From Actinopolymorpha pittospori (GTDB taxonomy: Bacteria; Actinomycetota; Actinomycetes; Propionibacteriales; Actinopolymorphaceae), in NCBI RefSeq assembly GCF_014873875.1, contig NZ_JADBEM010000001.1, forward strand, positions 124,001-188,000: DNA of 64,000 nt. The letters run 5' to 3'. The translations under genes and the position numbers were made by a program. Shown piece by piece: positions 42,501 to 51,381 of this stretch. Each line of letters begins with the position of its first letter. Position 1 is the first letter of the stretch. The notes beneath the pieces are model-generated. The model saw only the letters and a program-made list of their open reading frames with translations, did no database searches and had not been told where the DNA came from.

Positions 42501-43448
42501 AGGCCGCAGTGATCGACACTCTTGGCACCGCACCGCGCGTGACCGACCGTCCCGACCCATCGCCGGCCACCGGCACCATGGTGCTTGTCAGGGTGGAGGC
42601 GGCGGCACTGAACCCGCTCGACGTGCACCTCGCCTCGGGGCATCACAGGGCCGGGCCACCGAAACTCCCCTACGTTCCCGCCATCGAAGCGGTCGGCACC
42701 ATCGTGGCGGGACCCGACCAGGGTCTGCGAGTCCGCGCCATGGCCCCGGCGGGCCTGGTCCCGGGCGTCGACGGCGGGCTGGCCGAGTTCCTGCTGACCG
42801 ACCGCGCGACGTGCATCCCGGTCCCGGAGGAACTCGACAGCGTCGCCGCCGCGGCGATCGGCGCCGTGGGCACGAGCGCGGACCTGTCGCTGCGTAAGGC
42901 CGGTATCCAGGCCGGCGACAGCGTTCTGGTGCTTGGCGCCACCGGCCCGCTGGGCACGGCCGTCATCCAGCTCGCACGACTGGCCGGCGCCGAGCGCGTC
43001 ATCGCGGCCGGCCGTACCCGAGCGCCTCGCCCAGGTCTCCCCTGCCGCGGACGGCGTGGCGGTCCTTGGCGGGATACCGCTGTCGGAGCAGCTGGCTTTC
43101 CTTGGCGGTCCTGTGGACCTGGTCGTGGACCCGGTGTGGGGGCCGTGGGCAGAGTCGGCGCTGGCATGCCTGAAGCCAGGCGGGCGCTACCTGAACGTCG
43201 GCGCGGCCGGCGGCGACGGGACGCCATTCCACGTCGAATGGCTTCGCGCCGCGCAGTTGACGCTCATCGGCTTCAGCGCGACACGCGCGGCGCCGGCCGA
43301 CATCGTCGCCAGCTACGGGCACGTCGCGTCCCTGGCCGCCGCGGGCTCTCTGACGCTGCCGACGGCCACCTACTCCCTGGAGGAGGCCACGCAGGCGTGG
43401 GAGGCGCAGGTCTCCTCACCCGGTAAGAAGATCGTCGTGATCCCCTGA
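42497..43448 (+). pseudogene. MDR-family quinone oxidoreductase, single frameshift
   Basis: A medium-chain reductase of about 317 residues if the frame is restored. Residues 1-173 read in the ATG 42497 frame: GTMVLVRVEAAALNPLDVHL, VPAIEAVGTI, AIGAVGTSADLSLRKAGIQA and VLVLGATGPLGTAVIQLARL. At about 43014-43018, inside AAGR(x)PERLAQVSPAADG, one base is missing, and the rest (FLGGPVDLVVDPVWGPWAES, LKPGGRYLNVGAAGG) runs in the next frame to 43448. The join is clean, so it may be a recent mutation or a sequencing error. The ATG overlaps the hydrolase stop. Confidence 0.85.
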
Positions 43449-43505
43449 CCTGCGGGGCACCGCGTGACCAGTGGCGGGTACCAACAGCTGCTCCGCCTGT
43501 GCTGA

Positions 43506-43646
43506 GCCTCCGGCATCACACCGGACTGCCGGCACGTCTGTATCGACTCCGCCACAGTGCTTGCACTCGCCGGCGCCGGACTCGGCGCCGGCATCGTGCC
43601 CAAGCTGTCACTTGCCTACCTGCCACGCGCCGGGGTCCGCGTGTGA
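43506..43646 (+). pseudogene. LysR substrate-binding domain remnant
   Basis: A 46-codon plus-strand stretch reads ASGITPDCRHVCIDSATVLA then LAGAGLGAGIVPKLSLAYLP to a stop at 43646. The pattern D..T.LALV.AGLG.GIVP is the C-terminal part of a LysR effector domain. No helix-turn-helix is found upstream. The rest of the 43449-43996 gap shows nothing else I can name. Confidence 0.55.
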
Positions 43647-43996
43647 ATAGCGCGATTCAACCTGGCGCACGCGTCCTCACCATCTGCCATCGGCGCAATG
43701 CGGCCGAGCCGGATTCCGTCATTGCCGTCGTACTCTACGAGGAGTGGGGTCAGCCCTCTTGGCATTCCCGTCTCGGATGAGGCGCTCGCCCGTATCTCAG
43801 GTGTTGTAGCGATCCGGGGCCGATCCACGGGAGGTCGCCTCCACACCGAGCGGAACGGGTTCTGCGGTTTTCGTGATCTTCGAATGTTTCGTCATTGCCT
43901 GGGCGGGAACTGGTCCGGTCGTCTCGGGATTCCGTCCAGCCTCACCCCGCCCATGCGGACCGACGGCCGGAGCCCTCCAAACAGAAGCGGGGAACG

Positions 43997-45133
43997 ATGA
44001 GGAGGACGCGTGTCTGGTCGACGCGAGTCTTGATCATCGGCGCCGCGGTCGTCTGGACGTCCGGAGTGGTCGTACTCCGGCTGCTGGATCAGATCGATTC
44101 AGCTACGACGGCCGCGCTTGTCGCCCTTGGTCTGCTCGCGGGCGGACTGTTCCAGATGCAACGGCTCAACCGATCTCTCGATCGCAGGCACCAGCTACAG
44201 GCCGCCGCCCTAACGCGACTGTCCAGTCAGTCGGACCAGCACAACGCCGCATTCGCGGCGCTACGTGCAGAGCTTGACACCCTCGCGGGGCGCAGCCTCA
44301 GCTACCTCGCGGGACTGACCGTGCAATTGCATCAGCACAACGGAGAGTTCTCGGCGCTGCATACAGAGCTTGACACGCTCACGCAGCACAGCATCAGTCG
44401 AGACGAGCTCCGCAGTGATCTCCTGACCACCTATCACCAGCTCGAAGCGTTGCAGAATCTGTATTCGGTGATCGAACTCGACCAACCGATTCCCCAGACT
44501 CGGGGTTTCGCGACCTCACCGGACCTGCTCCTGCTCCTTGTGGATCTGGTGCGGGTTCGCAGGCCCCACCTGATCGTCACGTGCGGGAGCGGGATGTCCA
44601 CAGTGTGGCTCGCACTCGCGCTCCGCAAGTTCGGGATCGACGGGCGGGTCGTAGCGCTCGAACACGATCAGCGTTGTCACGATGAGACACGCGCCCTAAT
44701 CGAAACGCGTGGCCTGGGAGATCTGGCAGAGGTCAGGCTCGCGCCCCTCGAGCCGGTGGACGTCGACGGAGACTCGTTCCGCTGGTACACACGGTCGGCC
44801 TGGGAGGACCTTACCGACATCGAGATCCTCTTCGTCGACGGGCCGCCACCGGCTTCCAGCGGAAGGCTTGCCCGCCTTCCCGCGCTCCCGCTCCTGGCCA
44901 AACACCTTCGATCCGACCACGTCGTCGTGCTCGATGACACCTACCGCACCGACGAGCGGGAGATCGCAGCCTCGTGGCTCCAGATGTTCCCCGAGTATTC
45001 GCCAGACGGCCTCTCCCTGGAGAAGGAGGCGGTTGTGCTGCGCTCGCAATCGACCAACAGGGCACCAGAACTCACCGAGAACGAGGCCCAAACCCGAGCG
45101 CCACGTGAGCGTCGAAAGGTACGCCGACGGTGA
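43997..45133 (+). CDS. Membrane-anchored class I methyltransferase
   Basis: A 378-residue protein. Two N-terminal membrane segments (TRVLIIGAAVVWTSGVVVLRLL and TAALVALGLLAGGLFQM) are followed by an about 100-residue coiled-coil-like stretch with a repeated motif: (Q)HNAAFAALRAELDTLAG and HNGEFSALHTELDTLTQ. A Methyltransf_24-like SAM domain follows: HLIVTCGSGMSTVWLALALRKFG, VVALEHDQRCHDETRALIE, EILFVDGPPPASSGRLARLPALPLL and HVVVLDDTYRTDE. Such proteins accompany surface polysaccharide genes. GGGGAA 3 nt before ATG 43997 gives the start. The substrate is unknown. Confidence 0.8.
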   Translation: MRRTRVWSTRVLIIGAAVVWTSGVVVLRLLDQIDSATTAALVALGLLAGGLFQMQRLNRSLDRRHQLQAAALTRLSSQSDQHNAAFAALRAELDTLAGRSLSYLAGLTVQLHQHNGEFSALHTELDTLTQHSISRDELRSDLLTTYHQLEALQNLYSVIELDQPIPQTRGFATSPDLLLLLVDLVRVRRPHLIVTCGSGMSTVWLALALRKFGIDGRVVALEHDQRCHDETRALIETRGLGDLAEVRLAPLEPVDVDGDSFRWYTRSAWEDLTDIEILFVDGPPPASSGRLARLPALPLLAKHLRSDHVVVLDDTYRTDEREIAASWLQMFPEYSPDGLSLEKEAVVLRSQSTNRAPELTENEAQTRAPRERRKVRRR

Positions 45134-45137
45134 GGCT

Positions 45138-45176
45138 TTCGCCGCGCATCGAGCGTCGGCCCGCTTCCGCGAGATC
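45138..45176. repeat. 39-bp dispersed repeat, copy B
   Basis: Matches 23162-23200 at 36 of 39 positions. It lies just after the methyltransferase stop and 51 bp before the IS5-type relic. In copy A a hairpin arm precedes it; here that arm is absent. Confidence 0.65.
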
Positions 45177-45226
45177 CGCAGTGGGTTTCGGGTAGTCCTG
45201 CGCCGCCGCATGATCAGCACGAGTTA

Positions 45227-45892
45227 GAGATTCCGCGGGTAGAGGACGAGGCGTCATGGTCGGCGGGCTGGCCGTGTGTCCCAGCGTTGGCTGGTCCAGG
45301 CTTCGCGGATGAGGCGTCGGATCACGATGATCGCGGTCAGCAACGCGAGCAGTGCGTTGATGACGACCGCTCGACGTTCCGTGCAGGACAGGGTGAAGTT
45401 GAAGCCGCGGCTGTACCAGGAGTTGGTGCGCTCGACGACCCAGCGGCGAGTGTGGTTGATCGGGATCACGACGCCTTTGGGCTGGATCCGCCACTCGCAG
45501 CCGAGCTCGGTCAGCAGTTTGCGGGTGACCGTGGAGTCGTAGCCCGCGTCAAGGTGCACCGTGATCTGCTCAGGCAACGCGAGCTCGGTGATGTCGGCCA
45601 GGTCCAGGCCCACGACACGGTCGTAGGTCTCCAACACGATCTGCTCCAGCCCTGCGAAGACACCGGCCGCGATCCACTCGTTGCGTCGGGTTCTCATCGT
45701 GGTTGCCGAGCACGATTGATCGGCGTGCTTCGCGTACGAGCCGCCGAAGACGAGTTTCGAGGCTCGATCGCCCATGCTTCGACGGCGGGCACCGGTGCTC
45801 CGTTTTCAGATGTAGAGATGTAGGAGTCCCACATCAAAACGGATCCCGGTGCCCGCGTCACATCAGCCTGACGCCCCTACCCGCAAAATCTC
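45227..45892 (-). mobile_element. IS5-family (IS427-like) relic, about 666 bp
   Basis: The ends are GAGATTCCGCGGGTAG (45227) and, on the other strand, GAGATTTTGCGGGTAGGGG (from 45892). Both sides carry TTA, a 3-bp target duplication. Inside, a minus frame 45775-45254 joins the start of an IS5 transposase (TRRNEWIAAGVF...YDRVVGLDLADI) directly to its C-terminal DDE part (ITVHLDAGYDSTVTRKLLTE, RRWVVERTNSWYSRGFN, TERRAVV). The middle, with the first catalytic Asp, is deleted, and the N-terminus is out of frame. It could move only if a full-length relative supplied transposase. Confidence 0.85.
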
Positions 45893-45898
45893 TTAGGA

Positions 45899-46126
45899 AT
45901 TGACCAAACTCAGGAGCAGTCGGTGGACGTCAGCTACTTCGGTGCCCACGGGCACGTTCCGCTGCGCGTGGCCCTGCTGCTGGCCGCGGTGGCGGGCATC
46001 CTGCTCACCGCGCTGGCGGGCAGCGCGCGGATCATGCAGTTGCGCGCGACCGCCCGCAAGCACCGCCGGGCCGACCACAGGGCTGTGAAGGCCGAGGCCA
46101 AGGACTCGTCGAAGGCCCGGCGGTAG
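45899..46126 (+). pseudogene. LapA-like membrane protein, 5' end lost to the IS5 relic
   Basis: The open frame beginning right after the relic reads TQEQSVDVSYFGAHGHVPLR then VALLLAAVAGILLTALAG and a charged tail ending at 46126. This is the second half of a LapA/DUF1049 protein, which normally starts with a first membrane segment followed by QNTQ.V.V.FFGAHG. The first helix and start codon are missing at the IS border. GTG 45923 could start a 67-residue remnant. Confidence 0.75.
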
Positions 46127-46132
46127 CCCGGA

Positions 46133-47143
46133 CTACCGGGAGCCCGCCACAGGCTGCTGCTTGTAGAAGGACTCCCCCAGGTAGGCGGCCTCGTGCGGCT
46201 GGTAGGGCTCCTCCAAGTAGGCGGCCTCGTCCTCGTCGAGTTCGACGTCCACCGCGGCGACCGCGTCGGCCAGCTGGGCCGGCTTGGTGACCCCGACGAT
46301 GGGCGAGGTCACCACCGGGTTGCGCATGACCCAGGCCAGGGCGACGTGGGCCGGGGACAGACCCCGTTTGCCCGCGATCTCGTGGACGCGCTCGGCCACT
46401 ACCTGGTCCTCGTCGCGGTAGAGGATCTTGCCGCCCTCGTCGGTCTCGGCACGCGCCGTGGCGGTGTCCCGGGCCCGCGTCAGCCTGCCCCGCGCCAGCG
46501 GGCTCCACGGGATCACGCCGATGCCCTGGTCGGCGCAGAGCGGGAGCATCTCCCGCTCTGCTTCCCGGTGGATGAGGTTGTAGTGGTCCTGCATCGACAC
46601 GAACCGGGTCCAGCCGTTCAGGTCAGCCAGGTACAGGGCCTTGGCGAACTGCCAGGCGTACATGGAAGAGGCTCCGATGTAGCGGACCTTCCCGGACTTG
46701 ACCGCGTCGTGCAGCGCCTCGAGGGTTTCCTCGATCGGGGTGTCGTAGTCCCAGCGGTGGATCTGGTACAGGTCGATGTAGTCGGTCCCCAGTCGCTTCA
46801 GGGAGGCGTCGAGCTCGGCGAAGATCGCCTTGCGGGACAGCCCGGCGCCGTTCGGGCCGGGGCGCATCCGCATCCAGACCTTGGTGGAGAGAACGACCTC
46901 CTCGCGCCGGGTGAACTCCTTGACCGCCTGGCCGACGATCTCCTCGCTGCTTCCGGCGCTGTACCCATTGGCCGTGTCGAGGAAGTTGACGCCGCCCTCG
47001 AGGGCCTGCTTGATGATGTCCCGGCTGGCGTCCGCGCCCAGCGACCAGGGCTCGCCGCCCCGGTCCGGCTCGCCGAAGCTCATGCAGCCGAGGGTGATGG
47101 CGGAGACGTCCAGTCCGGTCGTTCCGAGTTTGATGTATCGCAT
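46133..47143 (-). CDS. Aldo/keto reductase (AKR, YajO/Kvbeta-like)
   Basis: A 336-residue aldo-keto reductase. The tetrad is seen as Asp and Tyr in NFLDTANGYSAGSSEEIVG, Lys in LSTKVWM and His in LYQIHRWDYDTPIEETLEAL. The C-terminal NADPH site is SPIVGVTKPAQLADAVAA. The MRYIKLGTTGLDVSAITLGCMSFGEPDRGGEPW start and longer loops resemble the YajO/AKR11-12 group. ATG 47143 is taken as the family start; an open lead to 47179 is unlikely. It is a single gene convergent with the LapA fragment. Confidence 0.92.
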   Translation of the reverse strand: MRYIKLGTTGLDVSAITLGCMSFGEPDRGGEPWSLGADASRDIIKQALEGGVNFLDTANGYSAGSSEEIVGQAVKEFTRREEVVLSTKVWMRMRPGPNGAGLSRKAIFAELDASLKRLGTDYIDLYQIHRWDYDTPIEETLEALHDAVKSGKVRYIGASSMYAWQFAKALYLADLNGWTRFVSMQDHYNLIHREAEREMLPLCADQGIGVIPWSPLARGRLTRARDTATARAETDEGGKILYRDEDQVVAERVHEIAGKRGLSPAHVALAWVMRNPVVTSPIVGVTKPAQLADAVAAVDVELDEDEAAYLEEPYQPHEAAYLGESFYKQQPVAGSR

Positions 47144-47453
47144 GCTTCCGAACCTAGGAGTTGGAGTGCGCTCTAACACAATACGTCTCGGTTCGGAATT
47201 CGGAGGCGTGGGGCATGTGCGCCCTGTCAGGTTTCGACCGTTTCAGCCAGACGTACCAGAGAACCCAGTGGTAGCGAGTAACAAACTGTCAATTCTCGGC
47301 CGAGCGCGTGGGGCACTACTCAGCCCCCCGACAGCAAACCGCCCTCGCGGGTCCGTCGCCACGACCGATCACCGCTCGATCACTAAAGAGATTCCACTGG
47401 TCCGGGCGGCGGTATCGCGGCGCTCGCGACGGCGCCCCTACCCGCGGGATCTC
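47144..47453. other. gap with a MITE-like IS5-end relic
   Basis: At 47383-47395 CTAAAGAGATTCC, and at 47435-47457 on the other strand CTAAGAGATCCCGCGGG then TAGGGG, match the two ends of the IS5-type relic at 45227-45892. The enclosed about 75 bp has no coding capacity. It looks like a small non-autonomous derivative. Nothing else is seen. Confidence 0.55.
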
Positions 47454-48224
47454 TTAGTTGATAAAGTCGCGGACGAGCTTCACGAATTCCTTTGGCCGCT
47501 CGGCCATCACGATGTGTCCGCTGTCCATTTCCTCATACGACGCGCCTGGGATGGCGGCGGCCAGTTCACGGGAGTTCTCCACGGGAGCCATCGCGTCGCG
47601 GGCGCATCCGATCACCAGCGTCGGCGCTTGGACCCGCGGAAGCAGATCGCGAACGTCCAGCCGCAGGTCGAGGTCGATCTGCCGGAGCCTGCCCGCGTTC
47701 GGCCGATAGGCCGCGGCGAGCTCCTCCACGGACGCCCGGCCGATGGAGCCCAGATGCTCACGACTGAAGACGAGGAGCATCGCGAACCGAGCGAAGGTGT
47801 CGCCATCACCGGCGAGATCACGCATGACGATCAGTGCGTTGCGAAAGTATTCGTCGCCCTGTCCGGCAAAGCCCGCGACCAACACGATGCTGCGGACCAG
47901 GTCGGGCCGGACGGCGGCGAGCGCAGCGACCACCGGAGCGCCCATGGAGTGCCCCACCACGTCGGCGGGCCCCTCCCCGAGATCGGAGATCACGGCGGCG
48001 AGCTGCCCCGCGAGCAGTTCGACCGTGAGCGCCCTCCCGTCGTCTCGCGTCGCGTCGCTTCCCGACAGGTCCGGCAGCACGACCCTGCTGGTGCTCGTGA
48101 ACGCCCCGGCCACGCCGTCCCAGGACTTCGAACCCGCGTTGGTCCCGTGCACCAGGAGGAGCGGGCGGCCCTCGCCCATCACCCGGTACGGCACGCGCGC
48201 GGCGCCCACTGTGATCTCTGCCAT
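47454..48224 (-). CDS. Alpha/beta hydrolase
   Basis: A 256-residue hydrolase. It has LLLVHGTNAGSKSW, the nucleophile elbow VGHSMGAPVV with Ser near 93, the acid in IGCARDAMAPVENS near 206 and the catalytic His in MDSGHIVMAERPKEF near 235. It resembles MhpC/menH-like esterases. ATG 48224 has GGGAGAC just upstream. It is divergent from an XRE/MmyB-like regulator; the 9-bp-arm palindrome between them suggests control by that regulator. Confidence 0.9.
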   Translation of the reverse strand: MAEITVGAARVPYRVMGEGRPLLLVHGTNAGSKSWDGVAGAFTSTSRVVLPDLSGSDATRDDGRALTVELLAGQLAAVISDLGEGPADVVGHSMGAPVVAALAAVRPDLVRSIVLVAGFAGQGDEYFRNALIVMRDLAGDGDTFARFAMLLVFSREHLGSIGRASVEELAAAYRPNAGRLRQIDLDLRLDVRDLLPRVQAPTLVIGCARDAMAPVENSRELAAAIPGASYEEMDSGHIVMAERPKEFVKLVRDFIN

Positions 48225-48298
48225 GTCTGTCTCCCATCTCATCGCTGGACGTCAGCGACGATGCCAGGAGCGTGGGGAGATGAGGAGCGGAGCGGATT

Positions 48299-48321
48299 CC
48301 CTAGGAGCGGCTCTCCTAGGG
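48299..48321. promoter_or_regulatory. operator candidate between hydrolase and XRE regulator
   Basis: CCCTAGGAG, five bases, CTCCTAGGG: perfect 9-bp arms midway between the divergent starts at 48224 and 48365. It is likely the binding site of the XRE regulator. The CTAG core is rare in this genome, which makes chance occurrence less likely. Confidence 0.8.
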
Positions 48322-48364
48322 TGCGCGGCACGAGCAGTGGGCCGGAACGCCGAGGATGGATGAC

Positions 48365-49219
48365 ATGAAGATGGACCACGCCAAGCTGGCGGACTTCCTC
48401 CGCCGTTCCCGCGAACGGCTCCGGCCGCAGGAGGTCGGTCTGGCTGCCGGGCGGCGGCGCCGCACGCCCGGCCTGCGCCGCGAAGAGGTAGCCCAGCTGG
48501 CTGGCGTGTCGGCCGACTACGTGATGCGGCTCGAGCAGGCGCGCAGCTCCCAGCCGTCGGTCCAGCTACTGGCCGCGCTCGCCCGGGCACTGCGGTTGAG
48601 CGAGGATGAGCGAGATCACCTTTACCTGTTGGCGGGCCACCGTCCGCCCGAAGGGGCGCGCGCGGGTCATCACGTCCGTCCCGGCCTGCTCTACCTGCTC
48701 GACCGGCTGGGCGACACGCCCGCTCAGCTCCTCACCGACCTCGGCGATCTGCTCGCGCAGAACGCTCTGGCCGAGGCTCTGTTCGGGTGCGTGTGCACGG
48801 TTGACGAGCCGGACCGCAACATCGTGTGGCGTTGGTTCACCGATCCGTTCGTGCGCGAGGCGTACCCCGCTGAGGAGCACGACCGCCTCAGCCGCTTGCG
48901 CGTCGCGGACCTGCGTGCCGCCGCGACACGTCGCGGCTACGACCGGCCCTCGACCTCGTTGATCGACCGGGTTGGGGCGGCGAGTGAGGAGTTCGCCGCC
49001 CTCTGGCAGCTGCACGAGGTCGCCGTGCGCCGGGAGAGCCGGATGCGCGTCCTGCATCCGTCCGTCGGGGCCATCGAGTTCGACTACGAGATGCTGCAGA
49101 CGCAGGCCGCGGACCAGCGGCTGCGTCTCTTCACTCCGCCGCCCGGATCCACGAGCGTCGAGGCTCTCGAGCTTCTGCGTGTCGTGGGCCCGGAGACCGC
49201 GCACCGCAGTCATCGGTGA
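48365..49219 (+). CDS. XRE regulator with MmyB-like ligand domain
   Basis: A 284-residue regulator. The helix-turn-helix is ADFLRRSRERLRPQEVGLAAGRRRRTPGLRREEVAQLAGVSADYVMRLEQARSSQPS (about 8-64). The C-terminal PAS-like MmyB domain has LAQNALAEALFG, NIVWRWFTDPFVREAYP and HPSVGAIEFDYEMLQ. The family senses fatty-acid-like or small ligands and usually controls one divergent enzyme gene. GAGGA 8 nt upstream favours ATG 48365; 48356 and 48371 are alternatives. Confidence 0.9.
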   Translation: MKMDHAKLADFLRRSRERLRPQEVGLAAGRRRRTPGLRREEVAQLAGVSADYVMRLEQARSSQPSVQLLAALARALRLSEDERDHLYLLAGHRPPEGARAGHHVRPGLLYLLDRLGDTPAQLLTDLGDLLAQNALAEALFGCVCTVDEPDRNIVWRWFTDPFVREAYPAEEHDRLSRLRVADLRAAATRRGYDRPSTSLIDRVGAASEEFAALWQLHEVAVRRESRMRVLHPSVGAIEFDYEMLQTQAADQRLRLFTPPPGSTSVEALELLRVVGPETAHRSHR

Positions 49220-49393
49220 GGACTGCCTACAGCTGGCGGAGGTCACGGGGCGGGCGGGCCGAGGTGCGCTTCGTCCGGGATCGGATGGTTGACGGGACCG
49301 GGCGGCCAGCCGATCGATGAGTTCCGGGTCGTGCGGACGTCGCAGTCTGTAGGACCGCCGGCAGAGCGACGCGCTCGTACCCGGAGGAGACGT

Positions 49394-49951
49394 ATGGCAA
49401 AGCTCATCTACTCGATGATCACCTCGCTCGACGGCTACGCCGAGGCGCCGGAGGGCGACCTCGGCACCGGGGCCGACGATCCGGAGGTGCACACCTTCAT
49501 CGGCGACGTTTTCCGCCACGTGGGCACCTACCTCTACGGCCGGCGGATGTACGAGACGATGCTCTTCTGGGAGACCGTGCATACCAAGCCCGACGTGCCG
49601 CCGCACCTCCTGGAGTACGCCCGCGACTGGCAGGCCGCGGAGAAGATCGTGTACTCCACGACGCTGGAGTCGGTGTCGAGTGCGAGGACCAGGATCGAGC
49701 GGAGCTTCGACCCCGACGCGGTGGCCAAGCTCAAGGCCGAGGCTGATCACGACCTCACCGTCGACGGACCGAACCTCGCGGCCCAGGCGATCGCGGCCGG
49801 CCTGGTGGACGAGTACCACCTGTTCATCACCACGAGCGTGGTCGGCGGCGGCAAGCGGTTCTTCCCCGACGGCGTGCGCCTGGATCTGCAGCTGGTCGAG
49901 GAGCGTGCGTTCGACAGCGGGCTGATCTACGCGCGCTACCGGACCCGCTGA
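49394..49951 (+). CDS. DHFR-like (RibD C-terminal domain) reductase
   Basis: A 185-residue protein. It has KLIYSMITSLDGYAEAPEGD at the start, FRHVGTYLYGRRMYETM, LKAEADHDLTVDGPNLAAQA and ITTSVVGGGKRFFPDGVRLDL. This is the RibD_C/DHFR-like fold that binds NADPH. Neither RibD deaminase domain nor folate neighbours are present, so a general reductase role is likely. GGAGGAG 4 nt before ATG 49394 fixes the start. A strong terminator follows. Confidence 0.9.
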   Translation: MAKLIYSMITSLDGYAEAPEGDLGTGADDPEVHTFIGDVFRHVGTYLYGRRMYETMLFWETVHTKPDVPPHLLEYARDWQAAEKIVYSTTLESVSSARTRIERSFDPDAVAKLKAEADHDLTVDGPNLAAQAIAAGLVDEYHLFITTSVVGGGKRFFPDGVRLDLQLVEERAFDSGLIYARYRTR

Positions 49952-49960
49952 GCCGCACCG

Positions 49961-49988
49961 GCGGGTCGGCTGTCGGCTGCCGACCCGC
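49961..49988 (+). terminator. hairpin terminator
   Basis: GCGGGTCGGC and GCCGACCCGC are perfect 10-bp arms around the loop TGTCGGCT, nine bases after the DHFR-like stop. Confidence 0.8.
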
Positions 49989-50099
49989 GCTCCGCCTGCG
50001 TCCTCGGCCGTCCTCGCGGCGGGAGTTAGCACATCTTCCTGAGGTGGTGGCTGCGTAGGCCAGCGGTTACGCGGTTGGTTGTTCCTTTACTCTTCCTAG

Positions 50100-50954
50100 A
50101 TGGGCAAAGGGTTCCTTGCCGCGGCCGCGAGCGCCGCTGTTCCTCCCCTGAAACGGCTCGTCGCGCACCGTGACCGCCTCCTCGACCAGAACGAGCGCCT
50201 GCGCAAGGAAGTCCTCCGCCTCACCCTGGACCTGGAGTCGGCCCGTGGCGCCGCGAGCCCACTCCGCGCCATTGCTTCCGGAGTGGACGGCGACGCCGCG
50301 GACGCCGGGGCGGATCTTGGTTTCCTCTTCATCGTGACGTACGGCCGGTCGGGTTCGACCCTGTTGATGGGGCTGCTCGACGGGACACCCGGGTACTGCA
50401 TCCGCGGGGAGAACTCCGGGGCCCTCTACAAGCTGTTCGAGTACCACTCGGCCGCCATTCAGGCACGCGCGCAGTGGACGGGTGACAAGCCGCTGACGGC
50501 GACTCACCCGTGGTACGGCATCGACGGGTATCCCGCCGCGATCGCTGCCGCCCACATGCGCCAGCTGGTGATCGACACCCTGCTCCGCCCAGAGCCCGGC
50601 ACCCGCGTGGCTGGTTTCAAGGAGATCCGCTGGTGGCAGGCCCGCCCCGATGAGTACCTCGCCTTCATCGAGACCCTCTTCCCGGGCGCGCGGTTCATCC
50701 TGAACACCAGGAACCTCGAGGACGTCGCCCGCAGCCGCTGGGTGCGCTACAACCCGAACGCCCTGACCGAGCTCGCCGACGTGGAGACCCGGCTGCGGGA
50801 GGCCGTGGAGAAGCGCGGCGACCGCGGCTACCAGGTGCACTTCGACGACTACGTCAAGGACCCGTCCTCGTTGCGCGGGCTCTATGACTGGCTCGGCGAG
50901 GAGTACGACACCGACCGCGTGGCGAAGACCCTCTCCGTGCGGCACTCCTTCTGA
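50100..50954 (+). CDS. Sulfotransferase-family protein
   Basis: A 284-residue protein. The PAPS 5'-phosphosulfate loop is FIVTYGRSGSTLLMGLLDG near residue 77 and the 3'-phosphate site is FILNTRNLEDVARSRWVRYN near 200. FDDYVKDPSSLRGLYDWLGEEYD near the end is usual for Stf0/Sulfotransfer_3 proteins. The N-terminal about 55 residues are a basic coiled-coil-like helix (RDRLLDQNERLRKEVLRLTL). It would transfer sulfate from PAPS to a sugar or lipid (inference). No ribosome site is obvious ahead of ATG 50100. It stands alone. Confidence 0.85.
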   Translation: MGKGFLAAAASAAVPPLKRLVAHRDRLLDQNERLRKEVLRLTLDLESARGAASPLRAIASGVDGDAADAGADLGFLFIVTYGRSGSTLLMGLLDGTPGYCIRGENSGALYKLFEYHSAAIQARAQWTGDKPLTATHPWYGIDGYPAAIAAAHMRQLVIDTLLRPEPGTRVAGFKEIRWWQARPDEYLAFIETLFPGARFILNTRNLEDVARSRWVRYNPNALTELADVETRLREAVEKRGDRGYQVHFDDYVKDPSSLRGLYDWLGEEYDTDRVAKTLSVRHSF

Positions 50955-51381
50955 CAAGCCTTCTGACCAGTGCGGCCGGCGTGGCCCAGGGTGAGAAGTC
51001 ACTACGAGGCGGCCTGTAACGAGCCACGCCGCGGGAGGGCAACCCTTCGGCGGGCATGCTTCTGATCAAGCCATCGTGGTGAGCCAGGGTCGGAGTCGGC
51101 ACCCAGCACCCACTTGACAGATCCCGGGCGTCACACCCACGAGCGGTAGACGATTCGCGAGTCGCAACGGGCGCCGAGTGACCGGCGCCAACCCTTCCAA
51201 CCAGCCCCAGGCCAGCCACCAAGAACACTTACAGGCGATTCAGTCGCTGAGCTTGACATCATCCCCTGATCGCCGCGCCTAGTGGATGCCAGGCAGTCGA
51301 CGCACGGATCGGCATCGAGCCGAGAGAGCCGTTCGACCTGTTCCTACGACGGCTGGTGTAGGAACGGGTCGGCCCATCGAC
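50955..51381. other. gap without a recognised gene
   Basis: These 427 bp lie between the convergent sulfotransferase and response-regulator genes. I saw no coding sequence, repeat or clear hairpin. Frames here are short and lack codon bias. Confidence 0.5.

Noticed and set aside
46193..47176. Plus-strand frame of 327 codons
   Set aside because: It is antisense to an aldo-keto reductase with complete catalytic motifs.
48566..50032. Minus-strand frame of 488 codons
   Set aside because: It crosses the XRE and DHFR-like genes and a terminator hairpin; composition is that of an antisense shadow.
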